22,847 bases of DNA from JAGNLA01 sp964472265 (lineage in GTDB: Bacteria; Caldisericota; Caldisericia; JAAYUI01). The notes under the pieces were generated by a model. The model was not told where the DNA came from, ran no database searches, and saw only the letters and a list, made by a program, of their open reading frames with translations. Where the stretch lies: positions 1 to 22,847 of the forward strand of contig CAYYJO010000033.1 in NCBI GenBank assembly GCA_964472265.1, in the 5' to 3' direction. Numbering within the stretch: position 1 is the first letter of the stretch; each line of letters starts with the position of its first letter. Made by a program: the position numbers and the translations under genes. Of this stretch, positions 1-6,710 are shown in pieces.

Positions 1-1
1 T

Positions 2-388
2 ATCGAACTAATATATAATGTTGGAATTTATAATCATAACACACATCCTTTATACGGATTAGTTATCTTGAAAGAAATGAATATAGATCCAAATCCATAT
101 TTAGAAAAGCTAGATAGCAAAGCACCAAAAGCGACCGTATATGGGTTAGTTTACCCATTTGATTTAGATTATTATATAAAGTATAATTCAAGTAAATACA
201 AGAAATCTGATTATAACGATATTGAGGGCTACATCAGGCTAGAATTTGGTGACTATTTGGATGGATATTCTATTGATATTACGGAAGTGTTATCTGTGTA
301 CGAAAAAAAAATTGAACAATACATATCATTATCTAAAAGAAGATCAATTGCCCAAGGGATAAAAAAGAGATTTGATGATTATAGATAG
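2..388 (+). CDS. Hypothetical protein, C-terminal fragment (5' end outside window)
   Basis: The frame is open from the first complete codon at position 2 to a TAG at 386-388, giving at least 128 residues, so the gene begins left of the window. A TTG at 68 could be taken as a start, but it has no Shine-Dalgarno (SD) sequence and the frame continues upstream. The visible part is rich in Tyr, Asp, Ile, Asn and Lys, ends in a basic stretch (SKRRSIAQGIKKRF), and has no signal peptide or membrane segment. I do not recognise a family. Codon use is strongly AT-biased (TAT, AAT, AAA, ATA), unlike every gene from 471 onward, which suggests horizontally acquired DNA. Confidence is fair that it is coding, because the frame is long and biased; function is unknown. 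Confidence 0.55.
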   Translation: MELIYNVGIYNHNTHPLYGLVILKEMNIDPNPYLEKLDSKAPKATVYGLVYPFDLDYYIKYNSSKYKKSDYNDIEGYIRLEFGDYLDGYSIDITEVLSVYEKKIEQYISLSKRRSIAQGIKKRFDDYR

Positions 389-470
389 CATGTATAATAC
401 ATACTTAGTGTTGTTAATTTACAGCTTAGTGCTGTTTAACTGTAGAAGATTTCTTTGTTTATTAAAATAC
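389..470. other. AT-rich intergenic junction
   Basis: This is the short AT-rich spacer between the left-edge gene and the convergent 44-codon gene. It holds a small palindrome (ATGTA-TAA-TACAT, 390-402), an imperfect 12-bp direct repeat (CTTAGTGTTGTT 404-415 and CTTAGTGCTGTT 425-436) and a weak hairpin ACAGC-TTAGT-GCTGT (421-435) followed by TT. The hairpin might serve as a poor terminator. Base composition changes sharply at about 470, so this stretch probably contains the edge of an inserted segment. Confidence 0.4.
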
Positions 471-605
471 CTACCAATGCCCTCGCGTCATCATGAAAAT
501 CTCGTAGTTGTTGTAAAAGATTTTATCGGCGATGGCCTTGTCGGTCTTGAACTCAACGGCCATTTCCTTCTCTTCCTTTGATTTGACAGGTTTTTTCTTT
601 GTCAT
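471..605 (-). CDS. Small hypothetical protein, 44 aa
   Basis: On the minus strand an ATG at 605-603 is preceded by a strong SD (GGAGGG, about 3 nt spacing). It opens a 44-codon frame ending in TAG at 473-471. The product starts MTKKKPVKSKEEKEMAVEF and ends FMMTRGHW. It has a Lys/Glu-rich N-terminal part and a hydrophobic/aromatic C-terminal part (IADKIFYNNYEIFMM). No family is recognised. Base composition matches the host genes, and a consensus-like promoter lies just upstream at 624-651. The stop codon falls at the composition junction near 470, so the protein may be a natural small protein or the stump of a longer one truncated by an AT-rich insertion. Confidence 0.55.
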   Translation of the reverse strand: MTKKKPVKSKEEKEMAVEFKTDKAIADKIFYNNYEIFMMTRGHW

Positions 606-623
606 AAACCCTCCGATATCTGG

Positions 624-651
624 ATGGTACGCTTAAAAGAAAAATTGTCAA
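624..651 (-). promoter_or_regulatory. Putative sigma70-type promoter of the 44-aa gene
   Basis: Read on the minus strand: a perfect -35 TTGACA (651-646), a 16-nt spacer, and a -10-like TACCAT (629-624, 4 of 6 consensus bases). The SD and ATG of the small gene follow within about 20 nt. The element lies just past the stop codon of lpd, so the small gene can be transcribed independently of lpd. Confidence 0.5.
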
Positions 652-669
652 GCGGAAAAGAAACTGAGG

Positions 670-2037
670 CTAGCTGTGCAATGGATGGCCGGCAGCGGTC
701 TCGACAACCTCGATGCACATCTCCGACATGGTCGGGTGAGCGATGATGACTTCCTCAAGGTCGTAAACCGAAGTCTGGAACGTGATTGCCTGGGAGAAGA
801 AAGCGATCATTTCTCCTGCGCCTTCACCGATGATGATGGCTGAATGGATGATTCCTTCGTCATCAACGCCGATCTTGAAGTATCCGTCTTTTATTCCCTG
901 GGCTTTGGCGCGACCGGAAGCCATGTAGGAGAACTTTGACCAGGTCACGTTTATTCCCTTTTCCTCAAGCTGGATGTCGGTGGGGCCGACGGCTGCAATC
1001 TCCGGATCGGTGAAAGTGACCCTTGGAATTGCGTCGTAGTTCATCGGAAGGCAGTCTTCAACGCCGAGTGCGTGGCAGACAGCGACTTTTGCGTGGGCGT
1101 AGGCAACGTGGGCCAGCATGTAGCCACCGATGCAGTCGCCGATTGCGTAGATGCCTTCGACGTTTGTCTGCATGAACTGGTCAACCTTTATTCCCCTGCG
1201 GTCGAAATTGACCCCGCTCATTGCAAGTGCGTTTTCGTCAAGGTTTGGCGAGCGTCCGACAGCCATGAGGGCTTTTGCAAACCTTCTGATTTCCTTGTCG
1301 GCGCCGTGCTCAAACGTGGCCTCGACATCGGTTCCGTCGCGGAAGAGTGAGGTGAGCTTAGTCTGGGTCATGGTTTCGATGTCGTGCTTGGAGACGAATT
1401 TCTGGGCTGCCCTGGAGCACTCGGTGTCGTCCTGTGGAAGAAGCCTGTCCAGAAGCTCAACAACGGTCACCTTGGTGCCAAGTTCGCTCATGATGCCTGC
1501 AAATTCCAAACCAATAACGCCACCGCCAACGACGAGCATGGTTTTTGGTGGGTTTGTGACGTTCAGGATTTCGTCTGATGACATGATGTATTCGCCGTCG
1601 ATTTTGATGCCCGGGATGCAGGCCACCTTTGAGCCGGTTGCGATGATGATCTTGTCAAATTCGAACTCTTCTGTGGCTGTGGCGATCTTTTTGCCCGGCA
1701 TGAGCTTGCCACGTTCGGCGACAACCTTCACACCGCGTTTGTTAAGCAGGTACTCGATTCCCTTGACGTTCTGGGAAACGACGGTTGATTTGTGCTTCTG
1801 GAGGGTTGCGAGGTTAACCCTTATGTTGTCTATCTCAACGCCGAGAACGCTCGATTCTTTTGCGATCCTTGCGTTGTGGAGTCCGGCAATAAGGGCTTTG
1901 GTCGGGATGCAACCCACATTGAGACAGGTTCCGCCGATCCACTTTTCCTCGAAAAGTGTGACCGATGCTCCAAGCTGTGCCGCCCTCAAAGCTGCAACGT
2001 ATCCGCCTGATCCTGCTCCAATAATTCCAATCCTCAT
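670..2037 (-). CDS. lpdA: Dihydrolipoyl dehydrogenase (E3)
   Basis: FAD-dependent pyridine nucleotide-disulfide oxidoreductase that reoxidises dihydrolipoamide of 2-oxoacid dehydrogenase or glycine-cleavage complexes with NAD+, in the cytoplasm. The 455 residues show the N-terminal FAD Rossmann motif GAGSGG (7-12) and the redox disulfide GGTCLNVGCIPTK with Cys38 and Cys43. A second Rossmann fold for NADH (VVGGGVIGLEFAG) and the FAD-contact segment AIGDCIGGYMLAH follow. The C-terminal dimerisation domain ends in AHPTMSEM, which holds the catalytic His that pairs with Glu. Length is close to the usual 460-475. The ATG at 2037 has a good SD (AAGGAGA, about 7 nt away). No E1, E2 or glycine-cleavage gene is adjacent, so the partner complex is not shown. 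A terminator separates it from the upstream glycosyltransferase gene. Confidence 0.95.
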   Translation of the reverse strand: MRIGIIGAGSGGYVAALRAAQLGASVTLFEEKWIGGTCLNVGCIPTKALIAGLHNARIAKESSVLGVEIDNIRVNLATLQKHKSTVVSQNVKGIEYLLNKRGVKVVAERGKLMPGKKIATATEEFEFDKIIIATGSKVACIPGIKIDGEYIMSSDEILNVTNPPKTMLVVGGGVIGLEFAGIMSELGTKVTVVELLDRLLPQDDTECSRAAQKFVSKHDIETMTQTKLTSLFRDGTDVEATFEHGADKEIRRFAKALMAVGRSPNLDENALAMSGVNFDRRGIKVDQFMQTNVEGIYAIGDCIGGYMLAHVAYAHAKVAVCHALGVEDCLPMNYDAIPRVTFTDPEIAAVGPTDIQLEEKGINVTWSKFSYMASGRAKAQGIKDGYFKIGVDDEGIIHSAIIIGEGAGEMIAFFSQAITFQTSVYDLEEVIIAHPTMSEMCIEVVETAAGHPLHS

Positions 2038-2068
2038 TGCCTTGTCTCCTTGACTTTCTTTTACCGGA

Positions 2069-2105
2069 AAAACATTCTAGCCGGTCAGGTTAAACCAACC
2101 GGCTA
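2069..2105 (-). terminator. Rho-independent-type terminator after the glycosyltransferase gene
   Basis: A perfect 8-bp inverted repeat TAGCCGGT (2078-2085) / ACCGGCTA (2098-2105) encloses a 12-nt loop. Read on the minus strand it is followed, after five bases, by TTTTT (2072-2068). It lies 18 nt past the stop codon of the glycosyltransferase gene and before lpd, so it probably ends the four-gene operon. The U-run is slightly displaced from the stem, so termination may be partial. Confidence 0.6.
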
Positions 2106-2123
2106 TAAGTGTTTAAAGTTTTG

Positions 2124-3323
2124 TTAGTCCCTTGGTCTTCTTGGTGGTCTGTCGCCAAAAGGTCTGTCGTCGCCGTATTTTCTCGGTCTGCCTGGACCTC
2201 TGCGTTCGCCACCGTCGCGATTGCCGAAGAACGGCTTGCGATCTCCGCCTTCACGGCTCTTGAAGAATCCGCCTTCTCTTCTTGGTGGCCTGTCTCCGCC
2301 TTCGCTGTCGCCAAAGTTTTTCCTTGGTCTGCCCGGGCCTCTTCTGAATCCATCCCCGCCTTCACGGCTCTTGAAGAATCCGCCTTCTCTTCTTGGTGGT
2401 CTTCTCTCTTCACCGCCTTCTTCGCCTTCGGATGAGCCTGAGCCTTCTTCGTCCCTTCTGGGTCTTCTTTCGCGCCTTTCATCATCACGTTTATCGCGCC
2501 ATGATTTGTTGAACTCGCCATCGGCAACCCACGGTTTCCTGTCAAAATTGCCTCTCGGTTTTCTGAAGCGGTCGCCACCGCCTTCACGGTCGCGGTTGTA
2601 GCGTGGTCTTCGTTCCCTGTTGTCGCCTGAGCCTTCATCATCGCTTCTTCTCTTTGGTGCGAACACGTCGGCGATGTCGTCGAAGTCTGGCATGAACAGT
2701 GCCTTTGCGATTTCCCATGTCATCTTGAGCCTTCTGCCGAAGCCTTCAAGAACCTTGCCCTTGGTTTTCTGTTCTTTGAGGTACTGTGAGCAACCGGCAA
2801 GGATCACGTTTTCAACCCTGAGGTTTTCCTTGGCCATGTACTTGGTAAGGTGGACTTCAACAGCGTAACCGCTCTTGACGTCGATGTCGGCGCCGTCCCA
2901 TACCGATCTCTTCATGCCTCTCTGGCCTGTGAGGAACGGGAAGGTTTTCTGTGCCCAGTCGGTGGAGAACTTTCCACCCTGGAAGATGCCCATTGTTACA
3001 TCTGCAACATCGTCAAGAATTGGCTTGACCAGTCCGTCGACCATTTCCGGTGTGAGGCTGATCAGGTCGCAGTCGATGAAAAGGAGCACGTCGGCGTCTG
3101 TGTTTGAAACGCCAAGGTGCATTGCAGCAGCCTTGCCCTTGTTTGGGTTCTGCTCAATAACATTGATGTCGTCAAAAGTTTTGGCTATTTCAACAGTCTT
3201 GTCTGTTGAGCCGTCTGAGACGACGATGATTTCGTCAACAAGTTTTGCAGCCTTGACCGCCTTGATGACTTCCGCTATGCCTACTTCTTCGTTGTAGGCC
3301 GGCATGATTGCCGTTGTTTTCAT
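2124..3323 (-). CDS. Family 2 glycosyltransferase with AT-hook/RGG-like disordered tail
   Basis: 399 residues from the ATG at 3323, chosen because AGGAG lies just upstream and the protein then begins at the conserved GT2 strand MKTTAIMPAYNEE. A frame reaching back to 3482 has no support. Residues 1-222 form a GT-A domain: AYNEE, VVSDGSTDKT and the metal-binding acidic motif FIDCD (Asp84, Asp86), similar to bacterial dolichyl-phosphate-mannose-synthase-like or glucosyl-phosphoglycerate-synthase-like enzymes. No membrane segment is present. Residues 223-399 are a low-complexity, charged Arg/Gly/Asp/Pro tail. It holds two copies of PPRREGGFFKSREGGD (309-324, 346-361) and two AT-hook cores RRGPGRPRK (327-335, 374-382). 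The tail suggests nucleic-acid or polyanion binding. Donor and acceptor are unknown. It is the last gene of the operon, after proS. Confidence 0.85.
   Translation of the reverse strand: MKTTAIMPAYNEEVGIAEVIKAVKAAKLVDEIIVVSDGSTDKTVEIAKTFDDINVIEQNPNKGKAAAMHLGVSNTDADVLLFIDCDLISLTPEMVDGLVKPILDDVADVTMGIFQGGKFSTDWAQKTFPFLTGQRGMKRSVWDGADIDVKSGYAVEVHLTKYMAKENLRVENVILAGCSQYLKEQKTKGKVLEGFGRRLKMTWEIAKALFMPDFDDIADVFAPKRRSDDEGSGDNRERRPRYNRDREGGGDRFRKPRGNFDRKPWVADGEFNKSWRDKRDDERRERRPRRDEEGSGSSEGEEGGEERRPPRREGGFFKSREGGDGFRRGPGRPRKNFGDSEGGDRPPRREGGFFKSREGGDRKPFFGNRDGGERRGPGRPRKYGDDRPFGDRPPRRPRD
2241..2288 (-). repeat. 48-bp direct repeat, copy B (in glycosyltransferase tail)
   Basis: Encodes residues 346-361 (PPRREGGFFKSREGGD) of the glycosyltransferase tail. 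It is identical to the copy at 2352-2399 at 47 of 48 bases (one C/T difference), 111 bp apart and in frame. Identity including silent positions points to recent duplication or gene conversion. Confidence 0.9.
2352..2399 (-). repeat. 48-bp direct repeat, copy A (in glycosyltransferase tail)
   Basis: Encodes residues 309-324 of the glycosyltransferase tail and pairs with the copy at 2241-2288. Each copy is followed in the protein by an AT-hook core, so the larger duplicated module is roughly 37-47 codons long, with more divergence between copies outside these 48 bp. Confidence 0.9.
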
Positions 3324-3362
3324 TTTTCTCCTCTGCCCTGCATTTATTCTCAATGGGGCGTT

Positions 3363-3412
3363 GCAGGCATCCTTGTGCCTGCCTTCTTTCTTGAGGCTTT
3401 CCTTTGAAAGCC
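3363..3412 (-). other. Two tandem hairpins between proS and the glycosyltransferase gene
   Basis: The 94-nt spacer between the proS stop (3418) and the glycosyltransferase start (3323) contains two perfect stem-loops. They are GGCTTT-CCTTTG-AAAGCC (3395-3412) and GCAGGCA-TCCTTG-TGCCTGC (3363-3382). Neither is followed by a U-run, so they look more like mRNA stabilising, processing or attenuating structures than terminators. They may lower expression of the downstream gene relative to proS. Confidence 0.5.
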
Positions 3413-3417
3413 CTTCT

Positions 3418-5124
3418 CTATTTTGCCATCTCAGCAGCCAGGAAGTTCCTGACAAATCCGACCACGTCGCCGACTGGCACAAGCGACATCTCTTTCGTTC
3501 TTCTGGTCTTAATCTCGACCAATCCTTCCGTGATCTTCTTTCCCACGGTTATCTTGAGCGGAAATCCCATCAAATCGGCATCTTTGAACTTAACACCCGG
3601 TCTGTCATCCCGGTCGTCGATCAAAGTCTCGATGCCTGCGTCAAGCAGGTCTTTATAGATCCTTTCGGCATTTTCCGATACTGTCTGGTCGGTGACGTTT
3701 GTCGGAATGACAATGGCCGTAAAGGGGGCGATCTGAGTCGGCCAGCAAATGCCGTCATCATCGTTGTGCTGTTCGATGATGGATGCTATCGCCCTTGAAA
3801 CGCCGAATCCGTAGCAACCCATGATAAAGGGCTTCTCCTTGCCTTCCTCGTCGAGGAAGGTGGCGTTCATTGCTGCTGAATACTTTGTTCCGAGCCTGAA
3901 GCAGTGACCCACTTCAAGGCCGGTTTTTACTGTCATGGTCTCGTTGCACTTGGGGCATGGGTCGCCTGATTTGACTTCCCTTACGTCTCCGTATGCCGAC
4001 TGCTTCCAGTCACGCTCGTGTGAAACGCCCGTGTAATGTTTGTCCTTGGACAGTCCACCACAGACCATGTCCTTTGTTCCAAGCAGTTCAGAGTCTGCAA
4101 GGATAAAACCGTTGAAGCCAACCGGGCCTGCAAAACCGACAACTGTGCCGGTAACTTTCTCGGTGTCTTCCGGTGATGCCATCTCTACATTCTTGGCACC
4201 AAGAGCCTTCTGGAGCTTGGGTTCTGCAATCTCGTCGTCGCCTCTGACACAAACCATGACGAAACGGTCATCGGCCTTGTAGATCATCGACTTGATGAGC
4301 TGATGAGCCGGAAGTTTGAGGAATGCAGCCACTTCTTCGATGGTTTTCTGGTTTGGTGTGTCGACCAGTTTCATCTCTGAATCGGCGCCTGTTGGAAGAT
4401 TTCTCTTTCCAGCTTTGGCCACTTCGACGTTCGCTGCATAGCCGCACTTCGGGCACTTTGCATACCTGCACTCGCCGTTTTCAGCATCAACAACGAATTC
4501 GTGCGAGCTGGAACCACCGATCAGACCTGTGTCTGCTTCAACCGGAACGTAATCAACCGAGAGCCTCTCAAGGATTCTGCAGTATGCTCCGAAGGCGAGT
4601 TTGTATGATGTGTTGAGCATCTCCTCGTCCTTGTCGAAGCTATACATGTCCTTCATAAGGAATTCCCTGGAACGGATGACTCCGTATCTTGGCCTGGTTT
4701 CGTCCCTGTACTTGAGCTGGATCTGGTAGATCATCATCGGGAGCTGACGGTAGGATTTGACTTCATTTTTCATGTGGTATGTGACTATCTCTTCATGTGT
4801 CGGGCCAAGACAGAAATCGCGTCCCTTGCGATCCTTGAGCCTGAACATCTCGTCGCCGTACTGGAACCATCTACCTGATTCCATCCACGGCTCTGACGGG
4901 AGAATGACCGGGAAAACAACTTCCTGGCAACCGATCCTGTCCATTTCTTCCCTGACTATCCTTTTGATCTTTTCCTGTACCCTCAGACCGAGTGGGAGCA
5001 TGGTGTACATGCCAGCGGCAAGCTTTCTGATGTAGCCAGCCCTGAGCATGAGTTTGTGGCTTGGGGCTTCTGCCTCTACCGGGTCTTCCCTGAGCGTGGG
5101 TGCAAGATACTTACTGATTCTCAT
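3418..5124 (-). CDS. proS: Prolyl-tRNA synthetase (bacterial type, with editing domain)
   Basis: Class II aminoacyl-tRNA synthetase charging tRNA-Pro in the cytoplasm. 568 residues, the expected length for the bacterial form. Visible in order: the motif 1 region (RIGCQEVVFPVILPSE, about 63-78), GPTHEE (107-112), and motif 2 with YRDETRPRYG and IRSREFLMKD (139-159). The inserted cis-editing (INS) domain follows (about 240-385), then motif 3 GCYGFGVSRAIAS (from about 436), and an anticodon-binding domain to the end. Two CxxC pairs (Cys224/227, Cys390/393) flank the insertion. The ATG at 5124 has a strong SD (AGGAGGT) inside the end of the preceding gene, which it overlaps by 14 nt, so translation is probably coupled. 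No frameshift or missing motif is seen. Confidence 0.97.
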   Translation of the reverse strand: MRISKYLAPTLREDPVEAEAPSHKLMLRAGYIRKLAAGMYTMLPLGLRVQEKIKRIVREEMDRIGCQEVVFPVILPSEPWMESGRWFQYGDEMFRLKDRKGRDFCLGPTHEEIVTYHMKNEVKSYRQLPMMIYQIQLKYRDETRPRYGVIRSREFLMKDMYSFDKDEEMLNTSYKLAFGAYCRILERLSVDYVPVEADTGLIGGSSSHEFVVDAENGECRYAKCPKCGYAANVEVAKAGKRNLPTGADSEMKLVDTPNQKTIEEVAAFLKLPAHQLIKSMIYKADDRFVMVCVRGDDEIAEPKLQKALGAKNVEMASPEDTEKVTGTVVGFAGPVGFNGFILADSELLGTKDMVCGGLSKDKHYTGVSHERDWKQSAYGDVREVKSGDPCPKCNETMTVKTGLEVGHCFRLGTKYSAAMNATFLDEEGKEKPFIMGCYGFGVSRAIASIIEQHNDDDGICWPTQIAPFTAIVIPTNVTDQTVSENAERIYKDLLDAGIETLIDDRDDRPGVKFKDADLMGFPLKITVGKKITEGLVEIKTRRTKEMSLVPVGDVVGFVRNFLAAEMAK

Positions 5125-6667
5125 CTTCTGTAACCTCCTGGAATTTTGGCGGGTGGATGACCACGGAGCGGTTTGGCTCCTCGCCTATGCTCGATGTCAC
5201 AAGACCAAACCTTTCAGCCGTCTTGTGCTGGAATCGCCTTACTTTTGGCGGTGCCGGAGGGAGTCTGACCGTCTGGTTTTCCCTAAGCACCGTTTCAATT
5301 GCGTTGTTTAAAATGACCTGGACTTCAGCCTGGTCGGGAGAGTTTGACTGGATGCCCCTGATGAAGCGCTTGACCTGCGAAAGTGAGTTCTGGGCGATGG
5401 CGTAGATTGGAATTTCAAGCGTTTTTGCCTCAAGAAGCGCCTGTGGCCTCTTCTGCTCGTAATTGAGGGTTGTGAGCACAAGGTCTGATTCGGACAGCCT
5501 TCTTGAGATGTTGACCGAAACCCTGAGCGATCTGGCAGCACGTTCGATGTAGTCCCTCGAAATTCCGAACGGGAAGATGTCGACAGCGTCCTGCTGGTAG
5601 CGGTCTTTTGGTGACTCCTTGGGTTCGTGTGCGAGGAAGACTTCCTCGTAGCTGTCGTGTGTGGTTTTGTACTCTTCGATCCTTGTTTCGTAGGTGCCGT
5701 CGTCTTTCTGGGTTCTGATCTCGGGTTTGAGTGTTGTATCCCTGAGGTAACGGTCTACTGACTCGGCGATGTCAGGGTAGATTGCGAATTTCCCACGTTC
5801 CCTTATCTCGATGAGTACGTCAAAGGTCGGTGGTTGCGTTCGTTCAAGCACGGTTTTCTGGGTTCCGCGCCTGTAAGCCTCTTCATCGCTTAGCACTACT
5901 GAATTTATTCCTCCGAGAAGGTCGGAAAGCGTTGGGTTCATAAGGAGGTTTGAGATGCTGTTTCCGTGGGCGGTTCCGACGAGCTGGACTCCACGTTCTG
6001 CGATTGTCCTGCAAGCCTGCGCCTCTTCTTCGGTTCCGATCTCGTCGATGACGATGACTTCTGGCATGTGGTTTTCGACAGCCTGAATCATGACCGTGTG
6101 CTGTTCGACATGCTTTGGAACCTGCATCCTTCTGGCTCTTCCGATGCCAGGGTGCGGGATATCGCCGTCTCCTGCGATTTCGTTGCTGGTGTCAACGATG
6201 ATCACGCGTTTGTTAAGTTCAGTTGACAAAACCCTCGCTGCCTCGCGCATGATTGTTGTTTTGCCGACACCGGGTCTGCCAACCAGCAGAACCGATTTGC
6301 CGGATTCAAAGAAATCCTTTATGACGCTTATTACGCCCTGGATTGCGCGACCGTAGCGGAGAGTGAGTCCAACAACCCTGCCACCCCTGTTGAGGATGGC
6401 CGAGATTCGGTGAAGGGTTCGTTCAATGCCTGAACGGTTGTCCCTGTCGAATTCGCCAATTCGGGTGACAATTGATTCAATGTCGAAGAAGGTTACGGGG
6501 CTTTCCGAAAGGAAAACGGTCTCATTCTTGTATCGAGCCTCGGGTGGGCGCCCAAGGTCGATGACCACCTCGTAAAGATCTTCAAAGGCATCCCGGTCAA
6601 TGAGTTTTTGCCTGATGCCATCAGGAATTATCGACAGGAAGCTGTCAAGCTCGTAGTCATTTGTCAT
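5111..6667 (-). CDS. R3H-domain AAA ATPase (Ycf45/SpoIIIAA-like)
   Basis: 518-residue cytoplasmic P-loop protein. Walker A GRPGVGKTT is at 130-138, Walker B VIVIDE at 204-209, and a helicase/secretion-ATPase-like region (VGTAHGNSISNLL) follows. The arrangement resembles the stage III sporulation protein AA ATPase. A mid-protein region (about 300-460) of unknown role leads to a C-terminal R3H motif, R-x3-H at Arg477/His481 with EEPNRSVVI, typical of single-stranded nucleic-acid binding. This order matches the cyanobacterial/plastid Ycf45 family, whose biochemical role is not settled; RNA/DNA binding with ATP hydrolysis is the reasonable expectation. The ATG at 6667 lacks a strong SD. It lies 43 nt after the upstream secreted-protein gene and overlaps proS by 14 nt, so it is in the same operon. 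Confidence 0.88.
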   Translation of the reverse strand: MTNDYELDSFLSIIPDGIRQKLIDRDAFEDLYEVVIDLGRPPEARYKNETVFLSESPVTFFDIESIVTRIGEFDRDNRSGIERTLHRISAILNRGGRVVGLTLRYGRAIQGVISVIKDFFESGKSVLLVGRPGVGKTTIMREAARVLSTELNKRVIIVDTSNEIAGDGDIPHPGIGRARRMQVPKHVEQHTVMIQAVENHMPEVIVIDEIGTEEEAQACRTIAERGVQLVGTAHGNSISNLLMNPTLSDLLGGINSVVLSDEEAYRRGTQKTVLERTQPPTFDVLIEIRERGKFAIYPDIAESVDRYLRDTTLKPEIRTQKDDGTYETRIEEYKTTHDSYEEVFLAHEPKESPKDRYQQDAVDIFPFGISRDYIERAARSLRVSVNISRRLSESDLVLTTLNYEQKRPQALLEAKTLEIPIYAIAQNSLSQVKRFIRGIQSNSPDQAEVQVILNNAIETVLRENQTVRLPPAPPKVRRFQHKTAERFGLVTSSIGEEPNRSVVIHPPKFQEVTEDENQ

Positions 6668-6710
6668 CTGTCTGCTATTATTTCCAAAATTGCTTTTTTT
6701 TCAAACATTT

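Noticed and set aside
390..436. Palindrome and direct repeat as possible mobile-element end
   Set aside because: The repeats are short and AT-only or imperfect, with no matching copy elsewhere in the window and no transposase or integrase.
372..581. 69-codon hydrophobic plus-strand frame across the AT-rich junction
   Set aside because: Its second half is antisense to the 44-aa gene that has promoter and SD; it overlaps the stop of the left-edge gene and spans two composition domains.
1151..2053. 300-codon plus-strand open frame opposite lpd
   Set aside because: It is fully antisense to a certain lpd gene, has Ser/Pro/Thr-rich composition typical of a shadow frame, no SD and no recognisable motif.
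2090..2641. 183-codon minus-strand frame overlapping the glycosyltransferase tail, and plus-strand frames at 2109-2435 and 2221-2601
   Set aside because: The purine-rich repetitive tail leaves several frames open by chance. Only the frame continuing the GT2 domain has an SD and conserved N-terminal motifs.
3324..3482. 53-codon N-terminal extension of the glycosyltransferase
   Set aside because: It runs over the proS stop and the two hairpins, lacks an SD, and precedes the true GT2 start MKTTAIMPAYNEE, which has AGGAG.
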